A stretch of 64,000 bases of DNA from positions 1,550,001 through 1,614,000 of the forward strand of contig NZ_CP074380.1 of the NCBI RefSeq assembly GCF_022695595.1, read 5' to 3'. The DNA comes from Streptomyces sp. MST-110588 (GTDB taxonomy: Bacteria; Actinomycetota; Actinomycetes; Streptomycetales; Streptomycetaceae). The number at the start of each line of letters is the position of its first letter. Position 1 is the stretch's first letter. This document shows, one piece after another, positions 40,158 to 49,467 of the stretch. The position numbers and the translations under genes are program-made. The notes under the pieces were generated by a model that worked only from the letters and a program-made list of their open reading frames with translations, was not told where the DNA came from and ran no database searches.

Positions 40158-40274
40158 ATGCGCCGAAACCTCGGAATCACCCCGCGCCCCTACCGGACGA
40201 CGACTTCCGAGGTTTCGACCCGCCATGCACTCCCGTCACACCCGACCCACTGCACGTACGCGCTCCGCCAGTGA
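40158..40274 (+). CDS. Candidate leader peptide of the ribosomal-protection gene (38 aa)
   Basis: ATG 40158 has a strong GGGAGAA ribosome site 7-8 nt upstream. The frame starts [18 protein letters not shown] and ends at TGA 40272-40274, overlapping the next gene, which starts at 40225 in another frame. Its codons 3-7 form the 5' arm of a perfect 13-bp hairpin whose 3' arm holds the ribosome site of the GTPase gene. This layout is that of leader peptides that control antibiotic-resistance genes by ribosome stalling. A candidate promoter is TTGCGG (40089-40094), 16 nt, GATAAC (40111-40116). Confidence 0.5.
   Translation: MRRNLGITPRPYRTTTSEVSTRHALPSHPTHCTYALRQ
40164..40217 (+). promoter_or_regulatory. 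Hairpin that can hide the ribosome site of the ribosomal-protection gene
   Basis: CGAAACCTCGGAA (40164-40176) and TTCCGAGGTTTCG (40205-40217) are perfect reverse complements separated by a 28-nt loop. The 3' arm contains CGAGG, the only Shine-Dalgarno-like sequence before ATG 40225, so the folded form would block translation. Melting of the 5' arm by a ribosome stalled early in the leader peptide would expose it. The structure is read directly; the regulatory role is inferred. Confidence 0.6.
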
Positions 40275-42278
40275 CTCCCCCACCGTCCGCCACACACTGA
40301 ACATCGGCATCCTCGCCCACGTCGACGCGGGCAAGACCAGCCTGACGGAACGGCTGCTGTACACCACCGGCGCCATCGACCGCCTCGGCAGCGTGGACGC
40401 CGGTGACACCCGTACGGACACCGGCGCCATCGAGCGGCGGCGCGGCATCACCATCCGCTCGGCGGTCGCCTCCTTCACCGCCGGGGACGTCCAGGTCAAC
40501 CTCATCGACACGCCCGGGCACGGCGACTTCATCGCCGAGGTCGAACGGGCCCTGGGGTCCTGGACGGCGCGGTCCTGGTGCTGTCCGCCGTGGAGGGCGT
40601 CCAGGCCCGTACCCGCGTACTGATGAAGACGCTGCGGCGGCTGCGGCTGCCCACCCTGCTCTTCGTCAACAAGATCGACCGGGCGGGCGCCCGGGACACC
40701 GCGCTGCTGGCGGACATCCGGCACGCCCTGGCGCCGCTGGTGCTGCCCATGGCATCCGTACGGGACGTGGGCACCCCCTCGGCGCGGGCGCTCCCGCTGT
40801 CCCTGGACACCGAGGACGTCCGGGCACGGGCCGTCGAGACGCTCGCCGAGGCGGACGAGCGGATCCTGGCCCGCGCGGTGGACGGGCCGCCGCCGACCGC
40901 CGGGGACCTGTGGGAGGCGCTGCGCGCCCGCACCGCGGACGGGACGGTGCATCCCCTCTACTTCGGCTCGGCGCTGGGCGGGCAGGGCGTCGACGCGCTG
41001 ATCGAGGGGATGACGCGGCTGATCCCGCCGTACCCGGCACGCGAGGGCGCGCAGCCGCGCGGCACGGTGTTCGCCGTCCGGCACGGCGCCGACGGCAGCG
41101 GCCCCGCCGGTGGCGCCGGACGCGCACGTGGCGCCGGACGCGCGAATGGCGTCGGACGTGCGACGGGCGTCGGCCGCCCCGGTGAAAAGACCGTCTACCT
41201 ACGGCTCTTCGAGGGTGAGCTGAGCCCGCGGCAGCCGGTCACCTTCCACCGCCGGAACCCGGACGGCAGCACCCGCGAACTGCCCGGCACCATCGCCGCA
41301 CCGGAGGTCGTGGGCCGGCCGCCGGGCGGCGGCGGACCGCTGACCGCGGGGGACATCGCCGTACTCCGCGGCCTGCCGGACGTCCGCGTGGGCGACCACC
41401 TCGGCCGGCCCCCGGCCACCGCCGACGCCCTCTTCTCCCGCCCGACGCTGGAGACCCTCGTACGGCCACGGGACCCGGCCGCCACCGCGCGCCTGCACGC
41501 CGCCCTGCTGGCCCTGGCCGAGCAGGACCCGCTCATCCACGCCCGCCCCGCCCCGGACGGCGCCACCTCCGTCCTCCTGTACGGGGAGATCCAGAAGGAG
41601 ATCATCGCGGAGACGCTTTCCCAGGAACACGGGCTGAGCGTCGAGTTCGAGCCGAGCCGGACGGTGTGCGTCGAGCGGCCGGTGGGCACCGGCGAGGCGT
41701 ACGAGGAGATCGCCCGCCGTGACCACAAAGGGTGGTGGGCGACCGTGGGGCTGCGCGTGGAGCCCGGACCGACGGGCTCCGGGCCGGTCTTCACGTACGA
41801 GACCGAGCTGGGCGCGCTGCCGCACGGCTTCCACCAGGCGATCGAGGACACCGTGTACGAGACCCTGCGCCAGGGGCCGCACGGCTGGGCGGTGACCGAC
41901 TGCCGCGTCGTGCTGACCCGCTCCGGCTACGCCTCGCCGGTCAGCACGGGCACCGACTTCCGCGGCGTCACCCCGGTCGTGCTGCGGCGCGCCCTGGAGC
42001 GGGCGGGCACCCGCGTCTACGAGCCGTACCACGCCTTCGAGGTACAGCTCCCCCACGACACGATCGCCGCGGTCACCGGCCGGCTCGCGGCCCTGGGCGC
42101 GGACCTCCAGGACACGGTGCCCGGCCCCACCTCCTGGCTGCTGACCGGCACGCTCCCGGCCCGGCGGGTGGCCACCGCCGAGCAGTGCCTGCCGGGCCTG
42201 ACCCGCGGCGAGGGGCTGTGGCTGTCCACACCGTGCGGCGACCGGCCCGTTCGGTCCGGCCGTGGCCAAGGACAGTGA
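40225..42278 (+). CDS. TetM/OtrA-like ribosomal-protection GTPase (frameshift at 40554-40557)
   Basis: An EF-G-like GTPase, 684 aa corrected, of the tetracycline ribosomal-protection group. G1 is [10 protein letters not shown]2 [10 protein letters not shown]3 DTPGHGDF and G4 NKIDRAG. The C-terminal EF-G domains IV and V follow, with [31 protein letters not shown] and a C-terminal [21 protein letters not shown]. The length and early G-domain resemble TetM/OtrA more than EF-G proper. One missing G at 40554-40557 joins ERALG to VLDGAV. An 18-bp in-frame repeat lies in the middle. It would remove tetracycline-type drugs from the ribosome; a different ribosome drug is possible. Confidence 0.82.
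41112..41177 (+). repeat. In-frame 18-bp minisatellite in the ribosomal-protection gene
   Basis: Units GGCGCCGGACGCGCACGT (41112), GGCGCCGGACGCGCGAAT (41130), GGCGTCGGACGTGCGACG (41148) and a partial copy (41166) encode [18 protein letters not shown] and GVGR. The repeat falls between the G domain and the next beta-barrel domain, where an extended loop can be tolerated. Confidence 0.9.
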
Positions 42279-42326
42279 TGGCCTCCGGGCTCCCCCAACG
42301 CCCCTTCGACGCCCGGACCATGTCGT

Positions 42327-42370
42327 CGGCAGCCCCCGGGGGGCTGCCGGCCGGACCCGCCTACGGGTCC
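42327..42370. terminator. Two hairpins between convergent genes
   Basis: CGGCAGCCCC pairs with GGGGCTGCCG (42327-42349) around a tiny loop, followed by GGACCCG-CCTA-CGGGTCC (42353-42370). They lie between the end of the ribosomal-protection gene and the end of the convergent FHA gene and probably terminate both. Confidence 0.7.
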
Positions 42371-42393
42371 GGGTCCTGTCCCCGCGTAAGGAC

Positions 42394-42939
42394 CTACCCC
42401 TGCGTCAGGAGGTAGTCCACGCGGCCGAACGTGACGTGGTCGCCGGGGCGGACGGTCACCTCGCCGATGACCCGGCGGCCGTTGACGCACGTCCCGTTCG
42501 TGGAGCCGAGGTCGCGCAGCAGCCAGCTCTCGCCGGTGCTGCGCAGCTCGGCGTGGATGCGGGAGACGGTGTCGTGGTTCAGGCGCAGGCCCGCGCCCGG
42601 CGCCCGCCCTATGACCAGCGGGAACGGGCCGGGCGAGGGCAGCAGCAGCTTCGGCAGCCGCTCCGCGCGCCACGCCCTGCGCACCATGATGTTGAACGCC
42701 GACACCTTGCCCACGGTCCGCAGCACGGCACTCTGGAAGCGCCCCCGGGACTCCAGGTCGCCGGTGGCCGCGGTCAGTTCGTCGCGGTGCCGGGCGGTGA
42801 GCACGAGCTCCAGACGGCGCAGGAAGGTGTCCTGGGACAGCCGGCCCTGGGCCGCGCCCTCGCGCAGCAGCTCCAGGGCACGTTCCCGGTCGGCCTCCGA
42901 CGGGCGGGCCGGCCGCGCCGGGAACTGAAGCGATGTCAT
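42394..42939 (-). CDS. DUF1707 and FHA-domain protein
   Basis: A 181-aa cytoplasmic protein. The N-terminus is a DUF1707 (SHOCT-like) helix pair: SEADRERALELLREGAAQGRLSQDTFLRRLELVLTARHRDEL. The C-terminal FHA domain has LVIGRAPGAGLRLNHDTVSRIHAELR and LRDLGSTNGTCVNGRRV, the phosphothreonine-binding loops. The ATG at 42939 begins the conserved DUF1707 part. It probably binds a phosphorylated partner of a Ser/Thr kinase; no partner is adjacent. Confidence 0.9.
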   Translation of the reverse strand: MTSLQFPARPARPSEADRERALELLREGAAQGRLSQDTFLRRLELVLTARHRDELTAATGDLESRGRFQSAVLRTVGKVSAFNIMVRRAWRAERLPKLLLPSPGPFPLVIGRAPGAGLRLNHDTVSRIHAELRSTGESWLLRDLGSTNGTCVNGRRVIGEVTVRPGDHVTFGRVDYLLTQG

Positions 42940-43128
42940 GCCGGTGATTGTCCGGCGCACGCGGCTTTGTGTCCAGAAGAGGCACCCGCCGTGGCCTGCG
43001 CACCGCTGCCGGGGCGGCGCCGGAACCCGTACGTACGCACCCTCCGCGACGCCGGAATTCCGTGGTGCCGCGCCGCCCGCTCCGCTAAGGTCCGGCATGC
43101 CCGGAGCAGAGGAAGGAGGCGAAGAGCT

Positions 43129-43239
43129 GTGTTCACGACGTTCGCGACCGTGGTCTTCACGACTGTGGCCTTCACGACCGTGGTCGCCGCGACCCCGTAC
43201 GCGCGCTCCCGCCCCGTCCACCGGGCACCTGCCGTCTGA
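43129..43239 (+). CDS. Possible small hydrophobic peptide with internal repeats
   Basis: A 36-codon frame from GTG 43129 with GGAAGGAGG about 11 nt upstream. It encodes VFTTFATVVFTTVAFTTVVA followed by an Arg-rich tail, so it could be a single-span membrane peptide. The DNA repeats TTCACGAC three times. It sits 41 bp before the next gene. No family is recognised, and a non-coding origin is possible. Confidence 0.3.
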   Translation: MFTTFATVVFTTVAFTTVVAATPYARSRPVHRAPAV

Positions 43240-43280
43240 ACCGTCCGGCCGGGAGCGCCTCACCTTCCCGGAAGGACCCC

Positions 43281-44216
43281 ATGACCGAGCTGGTCTTCCG
43301 CGCGCTCACCGAGAGCGACGCGCATCTCTTCCACGAACTCCACGACCCCACGGCCGCCCTGGTCGGCCACGGTGCCTTCACCCGCCGCTGGGCGACCTTC
43401 GCGCAGGGCGGGCTCTACCGCCCCGACTGGGCGGGTGGCGCTGCGCGGCCGTACGGTGGTGGCCCGGGCCGCCTGGTGGGCCGGGCCGCGCGACGAACGG
43501 CCGCTGGCCCTGGACTGGCTGGACTTCGCCGAGGGTGAGGCGGACGCCGCGGCCGGACTGCTGCGCAGGGCGCCGCTGCACGCGGAGTACATCCAGTTGC
43601 TGCCGCCCGGCTGGCGCGACCGGACGGAGGTACGGGCCGCCGCCGAAGCACGTCGTGACGCGGCGCTCGCGGCCGGCCTGCGCCCGCTGGTCGAGCGGTT
43701 CCACTACACCTGGACGCCACGCTGCGGTGTTCCCGAGGACCCCGGGCGGCTGGACTTCCGCCCCGAGCCGGACGACGCGGTGATCCTGGACCTGCTGCGC
43801 CGGATCGAGACCGGTTCGCTGGACGCGCACGCCCGTCAGGCCATCGCCTCGGGTGGCGTGGAGCAGGCCGCCCGGGAGGAGCTGGAGATCTTCCACTGGT
43901 ACGACTCGCCGCGCGACTGGTGGCGGGTGGCGTACACGAAGGGCACCGGCCCCGCCGGCGGGCGCGGCGGGAGGCCGTCGGGCTGCACATCCCCGCGCGC
44001 AACCCGCGCTCGCCGGTCATCGGCTTCATCGGTGTGGTCCGCGAGCAGCGCGGCCACGGCTACGGCTACGACCTGCTCATGGACTGCACCCGCCACCTCG
44101 CCGCCCACGGAGCCGAGACGATCCTCGCCGATACGGACCAACACAACGTCCCAATGGCGGCGGCCTTCGCCAGGTCGGGCTACCCCGTGACGCAGGAGCG
44201 TGCTTTCTTCGTCTGA
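43281..44216 (+). CDS. GNAT-family N-acetyltransferase (two frame breaks)
   Basis: About 312 aa corrected. The N-terminal half (TELVFRALTESDAHLFHEL to WWAGP) is followed by a middle region and a C-terminal GNAT core with IPARNPRSPVIGFIGVVREQRGHGYGYDLLMD and DTDQHNVPMAAAFARSGY. The first break, near 43430-43436, needs two bases to restore YRPDW-x-RVALRG; the second, near 43951-43972, needs one. ATG 43281 follows GGAAGGA. The substrate is unknown. Confidence 0.75.
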
Positions 44217-44321
44217 GGACGAGGACGAGGACGAGGGCGGATGGCCGGACGGCGCCGGGCGGGTCCCGGCAGGTTCTGACGGGCCGTCCGGTGCCGTGGA
44301 CGCCGGACGAAGGAGGCAGTC

Positions 44322-46302
44322 GTGCTGTTCGAGGTGTGGGCGCCGAGCGCCGAACGGATCGCGCTCCATTGGGCGGCCCCGGCGGCCCCGGCCGGGTCGG
44401 GCGCGCCGGAAGAAACAGGCGACGGCGCGTGGAGCGACGCGCTGCGGGAGGGCCCCGCGGTCCCCATGGAGCGCGACCCGGCCCGCGCGGGCTGGTGGCG
44501 TGCCCAGGCACCGGCCCGGCACGGCGACCACTACGGCTTCCGCCTCGACGGCGGCCCGCTGCTGCCCGACCCGCGCTCGGCCCGCCAGCCGCTCGGCCCG
44601 GACGGGCCGAGCGCGGTCGTGGACCACACGCGCTTCCCCTGGCGGCACGACTGGCCCGGCCGCCCGCTGCCGGGCGCCGTCCTCTACGAGCTGCACATCG
44701 GTACGTACACCCCGGCGGGCACGTTCGACTCCGCTGTGGCCCGCCTCCCCCACCTCGCCGACCTGGGGATCACCCACATCTCCCTGATGCCGGTGTGCCC
44801 CTTCCCCGGGACGCACGGCTGGGGTTACGAGGGCGTCTGCCTGTGGGCCGTCCACGAGCCGTACGGGGGCCGGACGGGCTCAAGCGCTTCGTGGACGCGG
44901 CGCACGGCCACGGCCTGGGGGTGGTGCTGGACGTGGTGCACAACCACCTGGGCCCCTCCGGCAACCATCTCCCGGCGTACGGGCCGTACTTCACCGACAC
45001 CCACCACACCCCCTGGGGCGCCGCGGTCAACCTCGACGCGCCCGGGTCGGACGAGGTACGCGCGTACCTCATCGGCAGTGCGCTCTCCTGGCTGCGCGAC
45101 CACCGGATCGACGGGCTGCGCCTGGACGCCGTACACGCCCTGCGCGACACCCGGGCCCGGCACTTCCTGGCCGAGCTGTCCACCGCCGTGGACGCGCTCG
45201 CCGCCCATCTGCGGCGCCCGCTGTTCCTGATCGCCGAGTCCGACATGAACGACCCGAGGACCACCACGGTCCGCGAGGCCGGCGGCCACGGCGTGCACGC
45301 CCAGTGGAACGACGACTTCCACCACGCCCTGCACACCGCGCTGACCGGCGAATCGCAGGGCTATTACGCCGACTTCGCCCGTGCCCCGATGGCTGCCCTG
45401 GCCAAGACGCTGACCGGCGGGTTCTTCCACGACGGCAGCCACTCCAGCTTCCGCGGCCGGGCCCACGGCAGCCCACTGGACCGGCGCACCACCCCCGCCC
45501 ACCGGCTGCTGGCCTACGCCCAGACCCACGACCAGGTCGGCAACCGCGCGCTCGGCGACCGGCTCGCCCAGCACCTGTCCCCCGGCCTGCTCGCCTGCGC
45601 CGCGGCCCTGGTGCTGTGCTCGCCCTTCACCCCCATGCTGTTCATGGGCGAGGAGTGGGGCGCCGGCACGCCCTGGCAGTTCTTCACCGACCATACGGAT
45701 CCGGAGCTGGCCGAGGCCGTACGCAACGGGCGGCGGCGTGAGTTCGCCGCCCACGGCTGGCCCCCCGAGGACATCCCCGACCCGCAGGACCCGGCCACCC
45801 GCGACCGCTCCTGCCTGGACTGGGAGGAGCGAGGGCGCGCGCCGCACGCCGGGCTCCTGGACTGGCACCGCACCCTGATCGCACTGCGCCGCGCCCATCC
45901 CGCGCTGACCGACCCGGACCTGACCCGCACTCAGGTCCGCTACGACGAGGACGCACGGTGGCTGGTGCTGCGCCGGGGGCCGGTGCGGGTTGCGGTCAAC
46001 CTCAGCGGGGAACGGGCGGCCGGCATTCCGCTCGGTCCGGGGGCGTGGAGGTGCTGGCGGAGTTCTGCGAGCCCCTGCCGGGGGACCGGGGGAAGGACAG
46101 CCGGCCAAAGATCCGCTCGGCGGACTCCGCGGTTTCCGGCGACGGCGGCGGTCGTACGGCTTCCGGGAACGACGGCGGCGGTGCGGCTTCCGGTGACGGC
46201 GGCGGCCAGACGGCTTCGGGTGACGGCCGTACGCCTTCCGGGAACGACGGTTGGACACTGAGCCTGCCGCCCGCGTCGGTGGCCGTGCTCCGGGACCGGT
46301 GA
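44322..46302 (+). CDS. treZ: Malto-oligosyltrehalose trehalohydrolase (two frameshifts)
   Basis: A GH13 enzyme, 660 aa corrected, that releases trehalose from the product of TreY. The N-terminal CBM48-like part (VLFEVWAPSAERIALHW) precedes the barrel. Active-site parts are DVVHNHLGPSGNH, IDGLRLDAVHAL (nucleophile), LIAESDMNDP (acid/base) and THDQVGNRALGDRL. Missing bases are inferred at 44870-44872 (YGGPDGLKRF) and in the G-run 46039-46043 (LGPGGVEVLAEF). The C-terminal tail holds a Gly/Asp/Ser-rich repeat not expected in the family. GTG 44322 has AGGAGG upstream. Confidence 0.9.
46132..46248 (+). repeat. In-frame 27-bp minisatellite near the treZ 3' end
   Basis: Units of 27 bp start at 46132, 46159 and 46186, with a 21-bp unit at 46213 and a partial unit after it. 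They encode variants of SGDGGGRTA and SGNDGGGAA. The last conserved strand (WTLSLPPASVAVLRD) follows directly, so the repeat inserts a flexible loop in the C-terminal beta domain. Confidence 0.85.
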
Positions 46303-46338
46303 GGGGGCCGCCGACGGGGCCCCGCCCCCGCGCGAGCG

Positions 46339-46560
46339 TCATGGACGGGCGCGGTCCACGGCATTCCCGGCCGCGCCCACCGCGACGCCCAGCACGATCA
46401 TCACGATGTAGCTGTAGACCTCGTACCCGTCGGCGACGAGATGGTGCAGGAAGCCGAACAGACGGACCCAGCCGAACCACTCGTGCAGCAGGCCGCCGAT
46501 CCCTCCGACGACCAGAACGAAGCTGATGATCCTCAGCAGGCTCTTCACAGGTGATGTCAT
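46339..46560 (-). CDS. Small membrane protein
   Basis: A 73-aa protein with two hydrophobic segments (LLRIISFVLVVGGIGGLLHEWFG and YSYIVMIVLGVAVGAAGNAV). The ATG at 46560 has GGAG close upstream. It converges on treZ and is divergent from the histidine kinase gene across 180 bp. No function is known. Confidence 0.7.
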   Translation of the reverse strand: MTSPVKSLLRIISFVLVVGGIGGLLHEWFGWVRLFGFLHHLVADGYEVYSYIVMIVLGVAVGAAGNAVDRARP

Positions 46561-46663
46561 GCTCCGACGCTAGAAGCCGCGGTCCGGGCGGCACATCGGC
46601 CGACGGGAGCCGGGGCCGCGACCGAAGTCGCCGATGTCCGGGCCGGCGGTCGTCCCAAAGTAT

Positions 46664-46691
46664 CGGACCGGTGGCGACAAGTACCGGTCCG
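46664..46691. promoter_or_regulatory. Inverted repeat upstream of the first histidine kinase gene
   Basis: CGGACCGGT (46664-46672) and ACCGGTCCG (46683-46691) are perfect reverse complements separated by 10 bp, about 50 bp before the kinase start. The centre-to-centre distance of 19 bp suits a dimeric regulator, perhaps the response regulator of this system. Confidence 0.45.
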
Positions 46692-46740
46692 GCCCGCCGG
46701 GCGCCCCCGGTGACACCCCGCGGCCGTACATTCGTCGAAT

Positions 46741-47913
46741 ATGCGCCGCTTCCACCGCATCCACCGCACCCGCCGCGACTGGGCCACCGACATCGGTCTG
46801 TTCCTCTTCGCGGCGTCCTTCGCCGCGATCAGCTCCCAATCGCTGCCCGGGACCGAGCTGAGCCCCGCCTGGCAGATCGCCGACCAGGTGGCGGGCGGCC
46901 TCGCCTGCGCCTCGGTGTTCCTGCGCCGGCGCCGGCCGGTCCAGATCGCCGTCGTCCTGCTGCTGGGCGGAACGTTTGCGCACTACCTGACCGGCCCGGC
47001 CCTGGTCGCCGTCTTCACCGTCGCCGCCCGCCGCCCGTGGCGCACCACGGCCTGGGTCGCCGCCCTCGCCTTCGCCCCGCTGCCCCTCTTCTTCGCCGAG
47101 CTGCCGGAGTACGACCAGGAGCGCGCCGGCCGGGCGCTCACCTACTTCGCGCTGATGGCCGGGGCCCTGGGGTGGGGGCTGTTCCGGCGCGCACGGCAAC
47201 AGCTCATCGCCTCGCTGCGGGAGCGGGCGGAGCGGGCCGAGGCGGAGGCGGCACTGCGCGCGGAGCGGGCCCGGCAGCGGGTGCGCGAGGAGATCGCCCG
47301 TGAGATGCACGACGTGCTCGCGCACCGGCTGTCGCTGCTGAGCGTGCACGCCGGGGCGCTGGAGTACCACCCCTCGGCCCCGGCCGCCGAGATCGAGCGC
47401 GCGGCGGGGGTGATCCGCGAGAGCGCGCACCGGGCGCTCCAGGATCTGCGCGAGGTGATCGGTGTGCTGCGGGCCCCGGTCCAGGACGGGCGTCCGCAGC
47501 CGACGCTGCGGGACGTACCGCGGCTCGTGGAGGAGTCACGGGAGGCCGGGGCCGTGATCGCTTACGAGCCCCCGGAGCGGGCCGCCGGGGAAGCGGTGCC
47601 CGAGGATCTGGGACGTACGGCCTACCGGATCGTCCAGGAAGGGCTGACCAACGCCCGCAAGCACGCCCCGGACGCCCCGGTGCGGGTACGGATCTCCGGC
47701 CGCCCGGGCGAGGGGCTGGACGTGGAGGTGCGCAACGCCCTGCCCTCCGGTGCCGGGGACACGGACATTCCCGGAGCCGGGCAGGGGCTGATCGGGCTGG
47801 CCGAACGCGCGGAGCTGGCCGGCGGGCGGCTGGAGCACGGCCGGGCCGGGCCGGACTTCCGGCTGGCGGCCTGGCTACCCTGGCCCGCGGACCGCGGAGC
47901 GCCGGGCGGATGA
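46741..47913 (+). CDS. Two-component sensor histidine kinase (HisKA_3 type)
   Basis: A 390-aa membrane kinase. Four or five hydrophobic segments fill residues about 15-145, then a coiled coil rich in Arg/Glu/Ala. The dimerisation and phosphoacceptor domain has REEIAREMHDVLAHRLSLLSVHAGAL, where His of MHDVLAHR is the site. The HATPase domain has AYRIVQEGLTNARKHAPDAP and GQGLIGLAERAELAGG. There is no extracellular sensor domain. The cognate LuxR-type response regulator follows. Confidence 0.92.
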   Translation: MRRFHRIHRTRRDWATDIGLFLFAASFAAISSQSLPGTELSPAWQIADQVAGGLACASVFLRRRRPVQIAVVLLLGGTFAHYLTGPALVAVFTVAARRPWRTTAWVAALAFAPLPLFFAELPEYDQERAGRALTYFALMAGALGWGLFRRARQQLIASLRERAERAEAEAALRAERARQRVREEIAREMHDVLAHRLSLLSVHAGALEYHPSAPAAEIERAAGVIRESAHRALQDLREVIGVLRAPVQDGRPQPTLRDVPRLVEESREAGAVIAYEPPERAAGEAVPEDLGRTAYRIVQEGLTNARKHAPDAPVRVRISGRPGEGLDVEVRNALPSGAGDTDIPGAGQGLIGLAERAELAGGRLEHGRAGPDFRLAAWLPWPADRGAPGG

Positions 47914-47975
47914 CGGAGCCCCGCCTCAGCCTTGACCCCGGCCCCCCGCGATCGCCCACCGTGGACGTGTGCCCG

Positions 47976-48039
47976 TGCAAACCTGTGACCCTGCAAACCT
48001 ATGAACCTGCCAGCCTGTGAACCCGTGAACCTGTGAGGC
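47976..48039. repeat. Tandem repeat with 16-bp period between kinase and regulator genes
   Basis: Units TGCAAACCTGTGACCC (47976), TGCAAACCTATGAACC (47992), TGCCAGCCTGTGAACC (48008) and CGTGAACCTGTGAGGC (48024) lie in the 130-bp gap. The last unit provides the GAGG ribosome site of the response regulator, so changes in copy number could affect its expression. Confidence 0.85.
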
Positions 48040-48043
48040 CGCC

Positions 48044-48736
48044 TTGCCGTTGAACGAGCCCCCGCGGAACGAGCCCGTACCGGTGATCCGTGTCCTGCTC
48101 GTCGACGACGACCCACTCGTACGGGCCGGTCTGCGCCTGATGCTCGGCGGGGCACCCGACATCGAGGTGGTGGCGGAGGCCGCCGACGGCAGCGAGGTCG
48201 CCCCTCTCGTCGCGGCCCACGCCCCCGACGTCGTCCTGATGGACATCCGGATGCCGGGGACGGACGGGCTGGCCGCCACCGAGGCGCTGCGGCGGAGCCC
48301 CGAGCCGCCCGAGGTCATCGTGCTGACCACCTTCAACACCGACGAGCACGTGCTGCGGGCCCTGCGGGCGGGTGCGGCCGGGTTCGTACTGAAGGACACC
48401 CCGCCGCGGGAGTTCGTCACGGCGGTACGGAAGGTGGCGGCCGGCGAGCCCGTACTGTCACCGGCCGTCACGCAGCAGCTCATCGCGCAGGTGTCGGGCG
48501 GCGCGGGGCAGGACGCGCGGGCGGCCCGCGCCCGCGAGCGGCTGGCCGTGCTCGGCGAGCGGGAGCGGGAGGTCGCGGTGGCCGTGGGCCGGGGCAGGTC
48601 GAATGCGGAGATCGCCGCGGAGCTGTATCTGTCCGTGCCCACGGTCAAGACGCATGTCTCACGCGTCCTGACCAAGCTGGACCTGAACAACCGGGTGCAG
48701 ATCGCACTGCTGGTGCACGACGCCGGCGAGTGCTGA
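48044..48736 (+). CDS. LuxR/NarL-family response regulator
   Basis: A 230-aa regulator. The receiver domain has LLVDDDPLVRAGL, phosphoacceptor Asp in VVLMDIRMPGTDG and the Lys in VLKDTPP. The C-terminal HTH is LGEREREVAVAVGRGRSNAE and LSVPTVKTHVSRVLTKL. The TTG at 48044 is taken as start since GAGG lies 5-6 nt upstream; GTG 48083 directly before the receiver domain is an alternative. It pairs with the upstream kinase. Confidence 0.92.
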   Translation: MPLNEPPRNEPVPVIRVLLVDDDPLVRAGLRLMLGGAPDIEVVAEAADGSEVAPLVAAHAPDVVLMDIRMPGTDGLAATEALRRSPEPPEVIVLTTFNTDEHVLRALRAGAAGFVLKDTPPREFVTAVRKVAAGEPVLSPAVTQQLIAQVSGGAGQDARAARARERLAVLGEREREVAVAVGRGRSNAEIAAELYLSVPTVKTHVSRVLTKLDLNNRVQIALLVHDAGEC

Positions 48737-48750
48737 GCCGGTGACGGGCT

Positions 48751-48833
48751 CGGCCCTCAGCCCACGGCCATCGGCCCTCGGCCCTCGGCCCTCGGTCACC
48801 GGCCCTCGGTCACCGGCCCTCAGCCTTCAGCCC
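48751..48833. repeat. Short tandem GGCCCTC repeats between convergent genes
   Basis: The heptamer GGCCCTC recurs many times, including two 14-bp units GGCCCTCGGTCACC. The block fills the space between the response regulator stop and the end of the convergent DJ-1/PfpI gene. It may act as a terminator region; no single strong hairpin stands out. Confidence 0.6.
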
Positions 48834-49367
48834 TCAGCCCGAGAACTCCGCCACGAACGCCTCGCAGAACGCCTTGAGGTCGTCCGGCTTACGGCTGGTG
48901 ATCAGCGTGTTCGGGCCGTGGTTGCAGATCTTCACCTGCTCGTCCACCCATTCGCCGCCCGCGTTGCGCACATCCGTCCGCAGGCTGGGCCAGGACGTCA
49001 GCATCCGGCCGCGTACGACATCGGCCTCAATCAGGGTCCACGGCGCGTGGCAGATGGCCGCCACCGGCTTGCCCGCGTCGAAGAAGCCCCGTACGAACCG
49101 TACGGCCTTCTCGTCCATCCGCAGCGCGTCCGGGTTGGCCACCCCGCCGGGCAGGACCAGGCCGTCGAAGTCGCCGACCGATGCCTGTTCGACCGTCTGG
49201 TCGACGGGGAAGGTGTCGGCCTTGTCCAGATGGTTGAACGCCTGCACCCGTCCGGAGTCAGTGGAGATCAGCTTGGGCGTACCGCCCGCGCCGATCACCG
49301 CCTGCCACGGCTCGGTCAGCTCGACCTGCTCGACGCCTTCCGGTGCCACGAGAAACGCCACCTGCAT
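48834..49367 (-). CDS. DJ-1/PfpI-family protein (general stress protein 18-like)
   Basis: A 177-aa cytoplasmic protein of the class I glutamine amidotransferase-like group. FDGLVLPGGVANPD and the nucleophile elbow AICHAPWTL (Cys-His) match the YhbO/PfpI branch, often described as a glyoxalase, deglycase or protease. The ATG at 49367 has AAGGA at a suitable distance; a GTG at 49376 is too close to it. It is divergent from the PucR-family gene. Confidence 0.92.
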   Translation of the reverse strand: MQVAFLVAPEGVEQVELTEPWQAVIGAGGTPKLISTDSGRVQAFNHLDKADTFPVDQTVEQASVGDFDGLVLPGGVANPDALRMDEKAVRFVRGFFDAGKPVAAICHAPWTLIEADVVRGRMLTSWPSLRTDVRNAGGEWVDEQVKICNHGPNTLITSRKPDDLKAFCEAFVAEFSG

Positions 49368-49467
49368 GCCGTTCACGTCCTTTCCGTCGTTCTCCACGTT
49401 CCGCACGGTCTGCACGTTCCGCGCGGCTGCACGTCCGCACGAGCCGTACGCTCCGTACGCTCCGTAC

